Origin: a bacterium
GTDB lineage: Bacteria > Spirochaetota > UBA4802 > UBA5550
Direction of reading: 5' to 3'
DNA: 23,977 bases
NCBI GenBank assembly: GCA_024224995.1
Contig: JAAENB010000418.1
Coordinates: forward strand, 1 to 23,977
Shown: piece by piece, positions 1 to 8,345 of the stretch
Numbering within the stretch: the stretch's first letter is position 1
Layout of the letters: the number at the start of each line of letters is the position of its first letter
Translations under genes and position numbers: made by a program
Notes under the pieces: model-generated
Told to the model about the DNA's origin: nothing
Database searches by the model: none
What the model saw: the letters and a program-made list of their open reading frames with translations, nothing else

Positions 1-60
1 GGGTCAGCTTCAACCAATAATCAATCAATGCCCTGCGGGCGGTTCGGTCCCATACCAGGA

Positions 61-108
61 ACACCCCGGAGGGGTGTAGTCATGTAGCCCGGGGTTTTTA
101 ACCCCGGG
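61..108. repeat. Intergenic repeat with two GC-rich hairpins
   Basis: Two perfect inverted repeats lie side by side. The first is ACACCCC/GGGGTGT with a GGA loop (61-77). The second is CCCGGGGTT/AACCCCGGG with a TTT loop (88-108). The element sits past the 3' end of the minus-strand acyl-CoA synthetase gene, so it could also stop transcription, but there is no clear T-tract. Its form, adjacent short hairpins in a non-coding gap, suggests a dispersed REP-like element. The rest of 1-218 holds no gene that I can support; the 67-codon frame across it reads through the hairpins and is not credible. Confidence 0.6.
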
Positions 109-200
109 AGACAGAGCAAAGCCCCGTGCTAAATCCCCTGGTTGAAACCGATCTATTTTTATAAACAGTTTCTTCCGTATTTTTCTCGGCCATCCGGTCA

Positions 201-216
201 CTGAGCGGAGCCGAAG
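201..216. repeat. Dispersed 16-bp repeat, copy 1
   Basis: The 16-mer ctgagcggagccgaag occurs here, just past the stop of the acyl-CoA synthetase gene, and again identically at 17876-17891 in the gap between two other minus-strand genes. Both copies are intergenic. It is too short to assign to a named family. Confidence 0.5.
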
Positions 217-218
217 TG

Positions 219-2396
219 CTAGTTCCAATCCTTATCGTAGTCTTCTTTTTCTTTTAATATAATCCTGGCATCGGCAATTGAAAGGCCCGTTTCATGAGCA
301 ATAACAGGATTTAGATCCATTTCTTTGATGTCAGGGTAGGCTTCTATGATCTCGGAAACAGTTAACAGGAGTTCAATAAGGGCTTTTTTATCAACAGGCG
401 GTTTTCCCCGAACTCCATCAAGGATGGCCGATGACTTGATTTCGGATATCATTTTTTTGGCAGCTCCTTTGGAAAGGGGCAGTACCCTGAATGATACGTC
501 TTTTACCACTTCCACCAGGATTCCTCCCAGACCAAACATAATAACCGGGCCAAACTGCTCATCAATCTTTGTTCCGATTATAACCTCAACCCCTTCTCCC
601 AGCATTGGTGAGACCAGGCAGCCGATTAAATGCGCGTTTTTATCATAGGCTTTGGCGTGTTTAATAATCTGGTTATAGGCGTGCTTTACCTCTTTTTCGT
701 TTTTCAGGTTCAGCATTACCCCGCCGGCATCACTTTTGTGTAAAATATCAGGGGATACTATTTTGAGTACAACGTCTCCACCCAGTTCTTTGGCTATTTT
801 TACTGCTTCATCGGAATTTTTAGCGACCCGGTCTACCAGGGCCGGAGCTTTGTGCAGGTTGAGCAGTTCTTTGGCCTCATGTTCCAGAAAGGCTTTTCTT
901 TTTTCTTCTTTTATATTATCAACAATAGCCTGTCCTTTGGGATTGGCTTTGGCTCCCCAGCTAAACACAAAATTTCGTTTTTTGTGCATACTGTTAAGAT
1001 AATTTCCGTATTGACACAGGGCAGACATGCATTTACAGGCAATATCCAGGGAATCGTATACCGGGATATCATAATACCTGAGAAGTCTCAGGGAATGGGT
1101 GTTTACCGAATTGTACAGGCTCTGGAGAATAATCGGTTTATTCACTTTTTTCATTAATTTGCCCATCTGGTGCGCAGCGTCTTCTTCCATGAAAGTCAAC
1201 TTTTCCGAAAAACGGATGCCATAGCCCCCAAAGAGCCCAACAATGAGCAGCCCGTCGACTTGTTCATCTTCAAGCAAAATTTTCGCGCAATCGGCAAAAA
1301 TAGCGGGATTTGAATCCGTTCCCCCTGCCACATCTATTGGATTCTGGACCGAGGCGTTCGGCGGGAGGAGTTTTTTTAACTTTGCCTGGGTTTTATCATT
1401 TAATTGAGGAATTTCTATCCCATAGTCCGTAAGGATATCCGAGGCGATAGTTGCGTGTCCTCCTCCATCAGCAAGAATTGCCACGCGGTTCTCTTTAATC
1501 GGTTCAAGGTTGGCCAGGGTCTCTGCTACCGGGAAGAGCTCATCAGCGTTTTCAATGTTGATAATTCCCGCCCGGGCAAATGCTGTTCGCGCCACTTCGG
1601 AAATGCCGGCAAGAGCCCCGGTATGAGATCCTGCTGATTGTTTTCCTGTCTGGGATCGTCCGCTTTTGAGAAGAATAATCGGTTTTTCCGTTGTGGCCAG
1701 GTAGGCCTGTTGTAAAAATTTACGTCCTTCCCTGAGGCCTTCAACATACATTAAAATGGCCTTTGTTTTGGGATCATTTTTGAAAAATTCCAGGTATTCA
1801 TGGAATTTAAGATCCGCTTCATTGCCCACTCCCACATAATAGGTAAACCCTTTCTGGCTTCGCAGTTTTGCTTCGGTAATAAGGTGCAGGGCGATATTAC
1901 CACTCTGGGAGAGAAGGGCGATATCACCCTTTGGGACTCCCTCAAGACCCACAAGATTGAGATTATCATGTAAACTGATCATACCCGAAGTGTTGGGACC
2001 GATTAAGCGGATATGGTATTTTTCAGCTATTTCAACAATTTCGTTTTCGGCTGTTTTCCCTGAATCACCGGTTTCGCCGAATCCGCCGGCAATGATAACA
2101 GCCCCGGCTATGCCCTTCTGGCCGCATTCTTCCAGTAAGTGGGGGATTGTTTTGCTTGGTGTGGTAATAAGGGCAAGGTCTATGCGATCATGAACCTCCA
2201 GTACACTGGTATAGCATTTCAGACCCAGTATTTTCTCTATAGTCGGATTTATGGGATAGATATCCCCGTCAAATTTTGTTTCCAGCAGTGTTTTTATCGC
2301 CTGGTATCCCCGTTTTTTTTCGTCCAGAGAGGCTCCGATTATGGCAATGGATTCTGCATGAAATATTCTTTCCATTTGTGATTTTTCAGTAGTCAT
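219..2396 (-). CDS. Acyl-CoA synthetase (ADP-forming), fused alpha and beta subunits
   Basis: This 725-residue protein has the layout of ADP-forming acetate/acyl-CoA ligases, which convert acyl-CoA, ADP and phosphate to acid, ATP and CoA, or the reverse. An N-terminal CoA-binding Rossmann domain starts around residues 10-30 (SIAIIGAS). Succinyl-CoA-ligase-like domains follow, with the GSHTGALAG motif placing the likely phosphohistidine at H258. A C-terminal ATP-grasp domain (about 500-725) carries KIVSPDILHKSDAGGV near residue 545. The length suits a fused protein without an acetyltransferase domain. The start is ATG with AAGGAAGG upstream; that ribosome site lies in the last codons of the crotonase gene, only 2 bp away, so the two are cotranscribed. 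The acyl substrate cannot be read from sequence. The crotonase neighbour suggests a fatty, aromatic or branched-chain acid. Confidence 0.9.
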   Translation of the reverse strand: MTTEKSQMERIFHAESIAIIGASLDEKKRGYQAIKTLLETKFDGDIYPINPTIEKILGLKCYTSVLEVHDRIDLALITTPSKTIPHLLEECGQKGIAGAVIIAGGFGETGDSGKTAENEIVEIAEKYHIRLIGPNTSGMISLHDNLNLVGLEGVPKGDIALLSQSGNIALHLITEAKLRSQKGFTYYVGVGNEADLKFHEYLEFFKNDPKTKAILMYVEGLREGRKFLQQAYLATTEKPIILLKSGRSQTGKQSAGSHTGALAGISEVARTAFARAGIINIENADELFPVAETLANLEPIKENRVAILADGGGHATIASDILTDYGIEIPQLNDKTQAKLKKLLPPNASVQNPIDVAGGTDSNPAIFADCAKILLEDEQVDGLLIVGLFGGYGIRFSEKLTFMEEDAAHQMGKLMKKVNKPIILQSLYNSVNTHSLRLLRYYDIPVYDSLDIACKCMSALCQYGNYLNSMHKKRNFVFSWGAKANPKGQAIVDNIKEEKRKAFLEHEAKELLNLHKAPALVDRVAKNSDEAVKIAKELGGDVVLKIVSPDILHKSDAGGVMLNLKNEKEVKHAYNQIIKHAKAYDKNAHLIGCLVSPMLGEGVEVIIGTKIDEQFGPVIMFGLGGILVEVVKDVSFRVLPLSKGAAKKMISEIKSSAILDGVRGKPPVDKKALIELLLTVSEIIEAYPDIKEMDLNPVIAHETGLSIADARIILKEKEDYDKDWN

Positions 2397-2398
2397 TG

Positions 2399-3208
2399 TT
2401 ACCTTCCTTTATATTCCGGTTTTCTTTTTTCCATAAATGCTTTGATCCCTTCATGCCAGTCTTCTGTATCCATGCATGAGAGTATGGCGTCGGTTTCTAA
2501 CTGTAATACGGTTTCAATATCCAGGGAACCTGAATTTTGTACCCGTTTTTTTGCCAGCTCCATTGATACCGGGGCCTTTCCTGCCAGTTCTTCCGCCAGG
2601 GCTCTGGCTGTGTCCCACAGTTTTTCCACTGGTTGGATGTCCAGGGCTATTCCCAGGCTTTTGGCTATTTCCGCGTCTATAATTTTCCCGGTGTAAATGA
2701 ACTCTTTTGCTTTCATCATACCCACAATGTTGGGAAGATGAGAGGTTACCCCGCCGCCCACAAAGGTTCCCAGCCCTATTTCCGGGAAGGCAATAGTTGC
2801 TTTTTCCGCCATGAGAATAAAATCGCAATTAAATGCCATTTCCGCTCCCGCTCCCCGTGCCGCGCCGTTTACCGCGGCAATTACCGGTTTGGGAAATTCG
2901 TATATCATCCTGGTAACCCGGTGGGCCAGCATAATATATTCCCGTTTCTGAAGATGGGTCCGCTCTCCGGTTGAATGCTTTTTCAGGTCCGCACCCGCGC
3001 AGAACGCCTGCTTCTTTTTACCGTCTTTTTCCAATACGGAGCCGGTTATTACCAGGACCCGTATGTTTGGATCGCGGCCTGTTTCCGTTAGAACGGTCTC
3101 AAGTTCTTTATACATCTCTTCATTAACCGCATTCATCCGCTCCGGCCGGTTAAGCCTGATTATTCCAATATGGGAATCCTGCTCAAATAAAATTGTATTA
3201 TAGGTCAT
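2399..3208 (-). CDS. Enoyl-CoA hydratase/isomerase (crotonase family)
   Basis: This 269-residue protein has the normal crotonase length. AFCAGADLKKH (residues 68-78) and AAVNGAARGAGAEM (111-124) form the CoA-binding and oxyanion-hole region. Both glutamates of classical hydratases are present, at E123 (GAGAEMA) and E143 (FPEIGLGTF), so hydratase activity on a 2-enoyl-CoA is plausible; isomerase or other crotonase activities remain possible. The start is ATG with CGGAGAT about 6 bp upstream. It is the first gene of a minus-strand pair with the ADP-forming acyl-CoA synthetase 2 bp downstream. That pairing points to degradation of a CoA-activated acid with the last thioester used to make ATP; the pathway is inferred. 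Confidence 0.9.
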   Translation of the reverse strand: MTYNTILFEQDSHIGIIRLNRPERMNAVNEEMYKELETVLTETGRDPNIRVLVITGSVLEKDGKKKQAFCAGADLKKHSTGERTHLQKREYIMLAHRVTRMIYEFPKPVIAAVNGAARGAGAEMAFNCDFILMAEKATIAFPEIGLGTFVGGGVTSHLPNIVGMMKAKEFIYTGKIIDAEIAKSLGIALDIQPVEKLWDTARALAEELAGKAPVSMELAKKRVQNSGSLDIETVLQLETDAILSCMDTEDWHEGIKAFMEKRKPEYKGR

Positions 3209-3332
3209 ATTTTTATCTCCGGGTTCGTAAACTCACAGGTTTAGCCTGTTTCATTTTCATATTAATAATTTAATATGAGTTGAGTTACAAGTCAAGATAT
3301 TTCGCATACTGGTAAAGGTTCTGCCCGGGGGA

Positions 3333-3674
3333 TTACCCGGAAAAGGACTGCAGCGCCTTTTCTTCGGATTCGAAGAGTTCGAAGAGGCCAACGAGGTCGG
3401 TAACCTGGAGGATCTCTTTGGTTATGTCATTCATTTCGCAGAGTTTCATCTGTTTTCTCGATTTTTTCAACTTTTTCATCATGGAAACCAGCATTCGTAA
3501 TCCAGTACTGCTCATGTAGTGAACATCATTGAAGTTTAACAGTATATCGCTTTCCGATTCCTGGCGAAGAATTTCATTAATATTTCGTTCTATTTCAGGA
3601 GATGAATGAAGATCCAGCCGTCCCGATAAATATATGATTGTTATATTGTCTATTTTTTTGGTTTCAATTGCCAT
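3333..3674 (-). CDS. STAS-domain anti-sigma factor antagonist (SpoIIAA/RsbV type)
   Basis: This 113-residue protein is one STAS domain from end to end, the size of SpoIIAA/RsbV. The N-terminal strand pattern (ITIIYLSGRLD) and the segment VHYMSSTGLRML (51-62) are typical. S56 aligns with the serine that an anti-sigma kinase phosphorylates. The residue before it, usually Asp, is Ser55 here. In the family, the unphosphorylated form binds the kinase and frees a sigma factor or other partner. No kinase, phosphatase or sigma gene is nearby, so the partner is encoded elsewhere. AAGGAGAT sits 4 bases before ATG. It is transcribed alone, with gaps of over 100 bp on both sides. Confidence 0.88.
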   Translation of the reverse strand: MAIETKKIDNITIIYLSGRLDLHSSPEIERNINEILRQESESDILLNFNDVHYMSSTGLRMLVSMMKKLKKSRKQMKLCEMNDITKEILQVTDLVGLFELFESEEKALQSFSG

Positions 3675-3889
3675 TGGTATCTCCTTATAGGAATAATACT
3701 ATACATAGCTTTTTGATAACATAAAAACCATGATAAATCAAGAAAAAAGTTGTTTTTTGATGTTTTTTTTCCCTCCCCCAAGGGGAGTAGTTTAATTTAA
3801 TTGGTGCGCTCGGAAATTAGTCCCTGCTTTCCTGACATTGTTATAAAACGAACGAAATGTATTCGGTAAAATGGGAGGGAAACATTATT

Positions 3890-4018
3890 TGTTGTGACAG
3901 TGACATCCTCGCGGGGGGCGCACCCCTCTTCAGAAGGTGAGGACTGTTTGAGCGAATGCGAGTTCCGCAGCCTTTTGAAGAGGGGTGCGCCCCCCGCGAG
4001 GGTGTCACTGTCACAACA
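3890..4018. repeat. 129-bp near-perfect palindrome with REP-like core
   Basis: Arms 3890-3932 and 3976-4018 are inverted copies of 43 bp with one mismatch, which would be a G-U pair in RNA. Pairing can continue inward to about 3938/3970. The loop (about 3939-3969) holds TGTTTGAGCG..GCGAGTTCCG, which reappears on the opposite strand at 23956-23977. The element fills the gap between the divergent STAS and 5'-nucleotidase genes. Reading frames across it on both strands simply translate the palindrome. It resembles a small non-autonomous palindromic element. The rest of 3675-4138 is AT-rich; I see there only a 6-bp CTCCCC/GGGGAG hairpin near 3775-3790. Confidence 0.75.
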
Positions 4019-4138
4019 GGCTGCACCCCGATTTCTGAGTACTCACCCCGAAAGTCCCGCACGAATGATAATTTTTTATTGATAAAATAACTTCCAATAA
4101 TAGACTGACTCCCGGGGAAAAAACAGGAGATTCGTTAA

Positions 4139-6130
4139 ATGAAGAGATTAAATATATTAAAAAAACTTGCTATTATAGCGCTATTTGCCCTGTTGGCCTG
4201 TATATCGCTTGCCGCAGCGATTTCGGCCCAGGGGGAAGCACAAAAAAAAGAGAAAAAGCTTACCATAATTCACACCAATGACCTGCACTCTCACCTGCTT
4301 GGTTTCGCGCCAAACATCGATTATACACCGGCAGCAACAGGTAATGATTCAACAGTTGGGGGATTTGCCCGTATTGCAACTGCTATAAAAGAGACAAAAA
4401 AGGCTCGTTCCAATCCCTGCCTGGTTCTGGATGGCGGTGATTTTTTAATGGGCTCACTCTTTCATATGATAAGCAGGGAATACGCCCTGGAGCTGCGGCT
4501 CATGAAAGATATGGGCTATGATGCTGTGGCCCTGGGAAATCATGAATTTGATCTCAAGCCCCATGGCCTGGCCCGCATCATACGATCGGGAAAGGAGAAA
4601 GGAAAAATACCGCAGCTTCTGCTTGCCAATATGGTTTTTGACAAAAAAAGCGATAAGGATGATACTCTTGAGCAGGTATTTTCTGAGGGACTCATCAAAC
4701 CCTATATGATTCTCAAAAAAGAGGGACTCAAGATTGGGATTTTTGGACTCATGGGAAAGGAGGCAGCAGAGGTTGCGCCCTTTTCAAAACCCGTAACCTT
4801 TAGTGACCCGGTGAAAAAAGCTGCTGAAATAGTAGAGATCCTTCGAAGCAAAGAAAAGGCGGATATTATAATCTGTATTTCCCATTCGGGAATATGGAAG
4901 GAAAAATCAATCTCCGAGGATGAGATCCTGGCAAAGGAAGTGGGTGACATCGATGTCATTGTCAGTGCTCATACCCATTCGCTGCTAACGGAGCCCATTA
5001 CTGTTGGAAAAACATCAATTGTACAGGCCGGGTATTCGGGCCAATATGTTGGGGTTCTTGATCTTGTTGTGGAAAACAAAAAGATCCGTGTTTCACAGTA
5101 TAAGGCCGTAAAGATCGATGATTCCATCCCCGGGGACGCGGCAATCACGGGCAAGATAAACCTGTATAAATCGGCGATTAATATGAAGGTTTTGAAATTT
5201 CACGGGCTGGGTTTTGACACGCCCGTTGCGGAAACCGCTTTTGATCTTATTAAAACACGCTCCGAATCGAACCTGGGGAATTTCATTGCTGATTCTGTTA
5301 TGTGGAACGCCAACAGGTACGTGTATGATCCGGCCGACCCGGAAACCAGGGTTGTGGTGGCGCTGGAGTCGCACGGAATAATCCGGGATTCCCTTATGAA
5401 GGGAAAAACCGGGAAGATCGCTGCTGCCGACCTTTTTCGATGCGTTCCCCTGGGGATTGGGGCTGATGACTCTCCGGGCTATCCCCTGGCAGCCGCGTAT
5501 GTTTATGCCGGTGAAATAAAAGATATGCTGGAGGTGCTCACCACGGTGTCACCGGTTAAGGGCGACCAGTTTTTTCTCCAGGTTTCCGGGATCAAGTTTA
5601 AATATAATCCCAACCGGATGATGTTCGACCGGGTTACGGAAATTCGAATGGGGAATGAGAAAGACGGGTATACCCCGCTTGATTATTCAACAGCAAACAA
5701 AAAACTCTACCGTATGGCAGGGAATATTTACAATGCCGCTTTTTTTTCAATGATGGGCGGTTTTACCTATGACCTTTTAGCGGTTGTGCCGAAAGACCGG
5801 AATGGGAATCCAATTAAAAAAGTCTATGATCTTCGTATTGATGCTGATAAAGAAAAGCCCGGAGTCCAGGAACTAAAAGAGTGGGTTGGGGTGTTCGACT
5901 ATATCCGCAGCTTTCGGGATACCAACGGCAATAAGCTGCCCGAAATGCCGGAGAAATACCGGGGAACAGATGGACGGATTGTTGTTGAGGCATCGTGGAA
6001 CCCGGTCTCACTGCTCAAAAAGGGAACCTTTATTACCTGGGCCGTCTTTGGCGTCTTTTGCCTTGGAACCATACTCTTTTTGTTAATAGTACGATTTATT
6101 GTAAAAAAGATCAGGAAAAAGAGAAATTAG
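4139..6130 (+). CDS. 5'-nucleotidase/UshA-family metallophosphoesterase, membrane anchored
   Basis: This 663-residue exported protein has a basic N-terminus and hydrophobic stretch (residues 1-30) with either cleavage near AISA/QG or a possible lipobox LLAC at C21. The calcineurin-like domain shows the metal-binding motifs in order: HTNDLHSH (45-52), LDGGDF, LGNHEFD, CISHSG and SAHTHSLL. A C-terminal 5'-nucleotidase domain follows (roughly 370-600). Family members remove phosphate from extracellular nucleotides or related compounds using two metal ions. Unlike soluble UshA, this one ends in a hydrophobic helix (about 632-652) followed by a basic tail, VKKIRKKRN, so it is probably held in the inner membrane with the enzyme outside. 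AGGAG lies 8-9 bases before ATG. The gene stands alone and converges on the flavoprotein gene. Confidence 0.88.
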   Translation: MKRLNILKKLAIIALFALLACISLAAAISAQGEAQKKEKKLTIIHTNDLHSHLLGFAPNIDYTPAATGNDSTVGGFARIATAIKETKKARSNPCLVLDGGDFLMGSLFHMISREYALELRLMKDMGYDAVALGNHEFDLKPHGLARIIRSGKEKGKIPQLLLANMVFDKKSDKDDTLEQVFSEGLIKPYMILKKEGLKIGIFGLMGKEAAEVAPFSKPVTFSDPVKKAAEIVEILRSKEKADIIICISHSGIWKEKSISEDEILAKEVGDIDVIVSAHTHSLLTEPITVGKTSIVQAGYSGQYVGVLDLVVENKKIRVSQYKAVKIDDSIPGDAAITGKINLYKSAINMKVLKFHGLGFDTPVAETAFDLIKTRSESNLGNFIADSVMWNANRYVYDPADPETRVVVALESHGIIRDSLMKGKTGKIAAADLFRCVPLGIGADDSPGYPLAAAYVYAGEIKDMLEVLTTVSPVKGDQFFLQVSGIKFKYNPNRMMFDRVTEIRMGNEKDGYTPLDYSTANKKLYRMAGNIYNAAFFSMMGGFTYDLLAVVPKDRNGNPIKKVYDLRIDADKEKPGVQELKEWVGVFDYIRSFRDTNGNKLPEMPEKYRGTDGRIVVEASWNPVSLLKKGTFITWAVFGVFCLGTILFLLIVRFIVKKIRKKRN

Positions 6131-6149
6131 GCTGATTTTGTAGAATTCA

Positions 6150-6184
6150 GGACCAACTTGTAAGGATTACTTACAAGTTGGTCC
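6150..6184. terminator. Hairpin between convergent genes, likely bidirectional terminator
   Basis: Two perfect 15-base arms, GGACCAACTTGTAAG and its complement, flank the 5-base loop GATTA. The hairpin lies 20 bp past the nucleotidase stop and 12 bp past the stop of the opposing flavoprotein gene. No long T-run follows on either strand, so it may slow or protect transcript ends rather than act as a classical intrinsic terminator. Confidence 0.7.
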
Positions 6185-6196
6185 CGGATCTCCGTA

Positions 6197-7177
6197 TTAG
6201 AATAAACTGCTCACTCTGGCAGCCTCGTCTTTCGCTTCCTGAACCATCTTTTCAAGAAGGTCCGCGCAGCTCATAATATCGTAAATTCTTCCGATTGACT
6301 GGCCCATCATCATGGGAGCAACTTCAACATCACCGGTTTTCCACGCGTCCTTGCACCGGTCTCCGGTAATAAGGGGGACCAGGTCCTGGAGGGTGGCGCC
6401 TTTGGCTTCGGCTTCAAGGATTTCATCAACAATTTTATTTTTAATTGCCCGGCCCTGGAGCCCGATTGATTTACAAATAAGGGTTGTTTCGTTCTCCTGC
6501 CGCTTAACAACATCGTCTTTTATGTTCTGGTGTACCTGGCATTCGTTTGTGGCAATGAATCGAGACGCCATCATTACGCCCTCTGCGCCAAGGGAAAGAG
6601 CGGCAGACATTGATTTCCCGTCGGCGATGCCGCCAACCGCGACTACCGGGATCTTTACGGATTCGGCAATTTTCGGAGTAAGGACCATGGTGGTAACATC
6701 TTCATTAAGGGGGTGTCCGCCTTCTTCAATTCCTGCGGCATAAATGCCGTCGTATCCCACTTTTTCTGCGTGAAGGGCGTGGCGTAAGCAGCCAACCTTA
6801 TGGAACATCTTTACTCCCGCCTTTTTAAGCATTTCAATGTATTCCATACCAAGCTTGTTCAAGGGCGTACCGGATACTTCAATACCGGCGACTTTTTCTT
6901 CGGCGCAAACAGTAAGGTTGTTTTTATGGTCGTCCATGGTAATATGGAAAGAGGGGAGTATGGTGATTCCTACCATAAAGGGCTTGTCCGTGAGTTTTTT
7001 TGTCTCGCGAATTGCTTCTCTCAGCTCATCGGGTGTTTTATAATTCCCGGCAGTAAGATTTCCCATGCCTCCGGCATTGGAAATCGCTGCTGTGAGAACG
7101 GGCTCACCCAGAAGATACATAGCCCCGCACATAACAGGGTACTTAATTCCAAACATTTCCGTAATTTGTGTTTTCAT
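6197..7177 (-). CDS. Nitronate monooxygenase / 2-nitropropane dioxygenase family flavoprotein
   Basis: This 326-residue protein is a TIM-barrel flavoprotein of the nitronate monooxygenase/FabK superfamily. It begins with ITEMFGIKYPVMCGAM, the usual first strand. AAGIEEGGHP contains H155, at the catalytic histidine position. VGGIADGKSM (181-190) and GAEGVMMASRFIAT (197-210) form the FMN phosphate site. The segment after H155 (PLNEDVTTM) differs from the usual GGHxG run, so the substrate may not be a nitronate. Enoyl-ACP reductase of FabK type is a less likely alternative. AGAGGAAC precedes the ATG. A TetR gene lies upstream on the same strand, separated by the GC-rich repeat array, and may control it. 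Confidence 0.85.
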   Translation of the reverse strand: MKTQITEMFGIKYPVMCGAMYLLGEPVLTAAISNAGGMGNLTAGNYKTPDELREAIRETKKLTDKPFMVGITILPSFHITMDDHKNNLTVCAEEKVAGIEVSGTPLNKLGMEYIEMLKKAGVKMFHKVGCLRHALHAEKVGYDGIYAAGIEEGGHPLNEDVTTMVLTPKIAESVKIPVVAVGGIADGKSMSAALSLGAEGVMMASRFIATNECQVHQNIKDDVVKRQENETTLICKSIGLQGRAIKNKIVDEILEAEAKGATLQDLVPLITGDRCKDAWKTGDVEVAPMMMGQSIGRIYDIMSCADLLEKMVQEAKDEAARVSSLF

Positions 7178-7233
7178 AGTGTTCCTCTTTGTTTAGTTTT
7201 TTATTAGTTATTCCCCCTGCCAGAGGCGGGGGA

Positions 7234-7418
7234 CGCGGCGCTAACGCGCCGCGAAGAATTGGGGACGCGTCCCTCGCAGGGGACGCGTCCCTCGCAGGGG
7301 TCGCACCCCTCGCAGGGGTCGCACCCCTCGCAGGGGTCGCACCCCTCGCAGGGGTCGCACCCCTCGCAGGGGTCGCGTCCCCTCAAAACCCCTATTCTGG
7401 CGCGGCGTTAGCCGCGCC
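7234..7418. repeat. GC-rich array of 18-bp self-complementary repeats with flanking hairpins
   Basis: The core (7275-7383) is six consecutive units of about 18 bp, type cgcaggggtcgcacccct, preceded by a partial unit at 7261-7274. Each unit is itself a hairpin (AGGGGT-CGC-ACCCCT). The two outer units at the left and the last one carry the variant half ACGCGTCC or TCGCGTCC. The array is bounded by two further hairpins: CGCGGCG/CGCCGCG at 7234-7253 and the perfect GGCGCGGC-GTTA-GCCGCGCC at 7399-7418. The right-hand hairpin lies inside the TetR coding sequence. It separates the TetR gene from the flavoprotein gene and would form strong structure in a shared transcript. Confidence 0.85.
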
Positions 7419-7991
7419 TCCCGGTTTTTTACCCGATTTTATAAGGGCCACATCAATAACATCTTTTCCAATCTCGTACATGGTACTGATAATAAATTTT
7501 TTATCGACATTATCAATCATTCCCGCGCAGATGAGGGAGGCTAATCCCTGGGCGAAAATGGCCATCCGTTCCAGAACCTCCTGCCGGTATTTGCCTGAGA
7601 GCTGTGACATGAGCTCATCCCTGTCCAGTTCTTTTGCCAGTGATTTGAGAAAGTTTTTTAGCATCTCCTTTGAATCATTGCTTTCAAGGAGCAGTGCTCT
7701 AAAAAGTTCTTTGTTGTCACGTGAGAAAAGACTCAGTCCCGTTCCCATGTTCAGGAAAACACTGCTGGTGTAAGGGCGCATTGAATACTCAAGCATTATT
7801 GCTTCTGCTTTGCTGAGGATCTCGGTTTTTAGGTCGTCCATTGAGCTGAAATAGGAATATACCGGGGCTGTTGAAGAATTGAGCTGATCCGCCACCTTGC
7901 GCGCGCTCAAGTCCTTAAAACCGCCTTTTTTTACTATTTCAAAGGCAGCAGATATAATATCTTCCCTGGTAAATACTGTTTTTGGCGGCAT
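7392..7991 (-). CDS. TetR-family transcriptional regulator
   Basis: This 199-residue protein has an N-terminal TetR DNA-binding domain. Its helix-turn-helix spans about residues 26-60 (LSARKVADQLNSSTAPVYSYF), followed by a helical ligand-binding half with no recognisable ligand motif. AAAGGTT lies 6 bases before ATG. The final residues, GGAANAAPE, are encoded by the GTTA hairpin of the GC-rich repeat, which also supplies the TAG stop; the natural C-terminus was therefore probably altered by the repeat. It probably regulates itself and perhaps the downstream flavoprotein gene. A candidate operator is at 8028-8039. Confidence 0.88.
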   Translation of the reverse strand: MPPKTVFTREDIISAAFEIVKKGGFKDLSARKVADQLNSSTAPVYSYFSSMDDLKTEILSKAEAIMLEYSMRPYTSSVFLNMGTGLSLFSRDNKELFRALLLESNDSKEMLKNFLKSLAKELDRDELMSQLSGKYRQEVLERMAIFAQGLASLICAGMIDNVDKKFIISTMYEIGKDVIDVALIKSGKKPGGAANAAPE

Positions 7992-8019
7992 ATTTAACCT
8001 TTTTGAATATTATTATTAA

Positions 8020-8058
8020 ATAACAGGTGTAATATTACAACCGTTAGATAACAGGTGT
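8020..8058. promoter_or_regulatory. Candidate operator region upstream of the first TetR gene
   Basis: The 11-mer ataacaggtgt occurs at 8020-8030 and again at 8048-8058. Between them is a perfect 12-bp palindrome, TGTAATATTACA (8028-8039). It lies 30-70 bp before the TetR start, where an autoregulatory site would be expected. Binding is inference. The remainder of 7992-8345 is AT-rich and shows no gene. Confidence 0.4.
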
Positions 8059-8345
8059 TGTTTGTTGTCAACAAAAAATAGCCTTGTTTTAAAAAAACAT
8101 AAAAATTATTGACGATAATAAGGTGTATGTGAAAATTGGTTATTATCATAAAAGTACTAATCTCTCGAACAATATTTGATTTTTTTTCAATAACTCCATA
8201 GAAAAAGATGCCGGGCTTGATTTTGCCGGAGAAGTGGGACAGCTTTTTATCTCAACAAAAAATGTCCAATTTTAGTCTAAAATGACACTACTCTGTAACA
8301 ATATAAAAAAATGTGTAAAAATTTGTATATCGTAAGGAGAGCTGC

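Noticed and set aside
3841..4082. Short frames on both strands across the large palindrome
   Set aside because: Both products are mirror translations of the same inverted repeat; neither has coding character.
6312..6743. A 143-codon plus-strand frame
   Set aside because: It is the antisense shadow of the well-supported nitronate monooxygenase gene.
7261..7383. The tandem array as a CRISPR
   Set aside because: Units are contiguous, about 18 bp each, with no unique spacers and no cas genes nearby.
7189..7773. A 194-codon plus-strand frame through the repeat array, with a GVAPLA-type repeat
   Set aside because: It translates the 18-bp repeat and then the antisense of the TetR gene. It has no ribosome site or homology.
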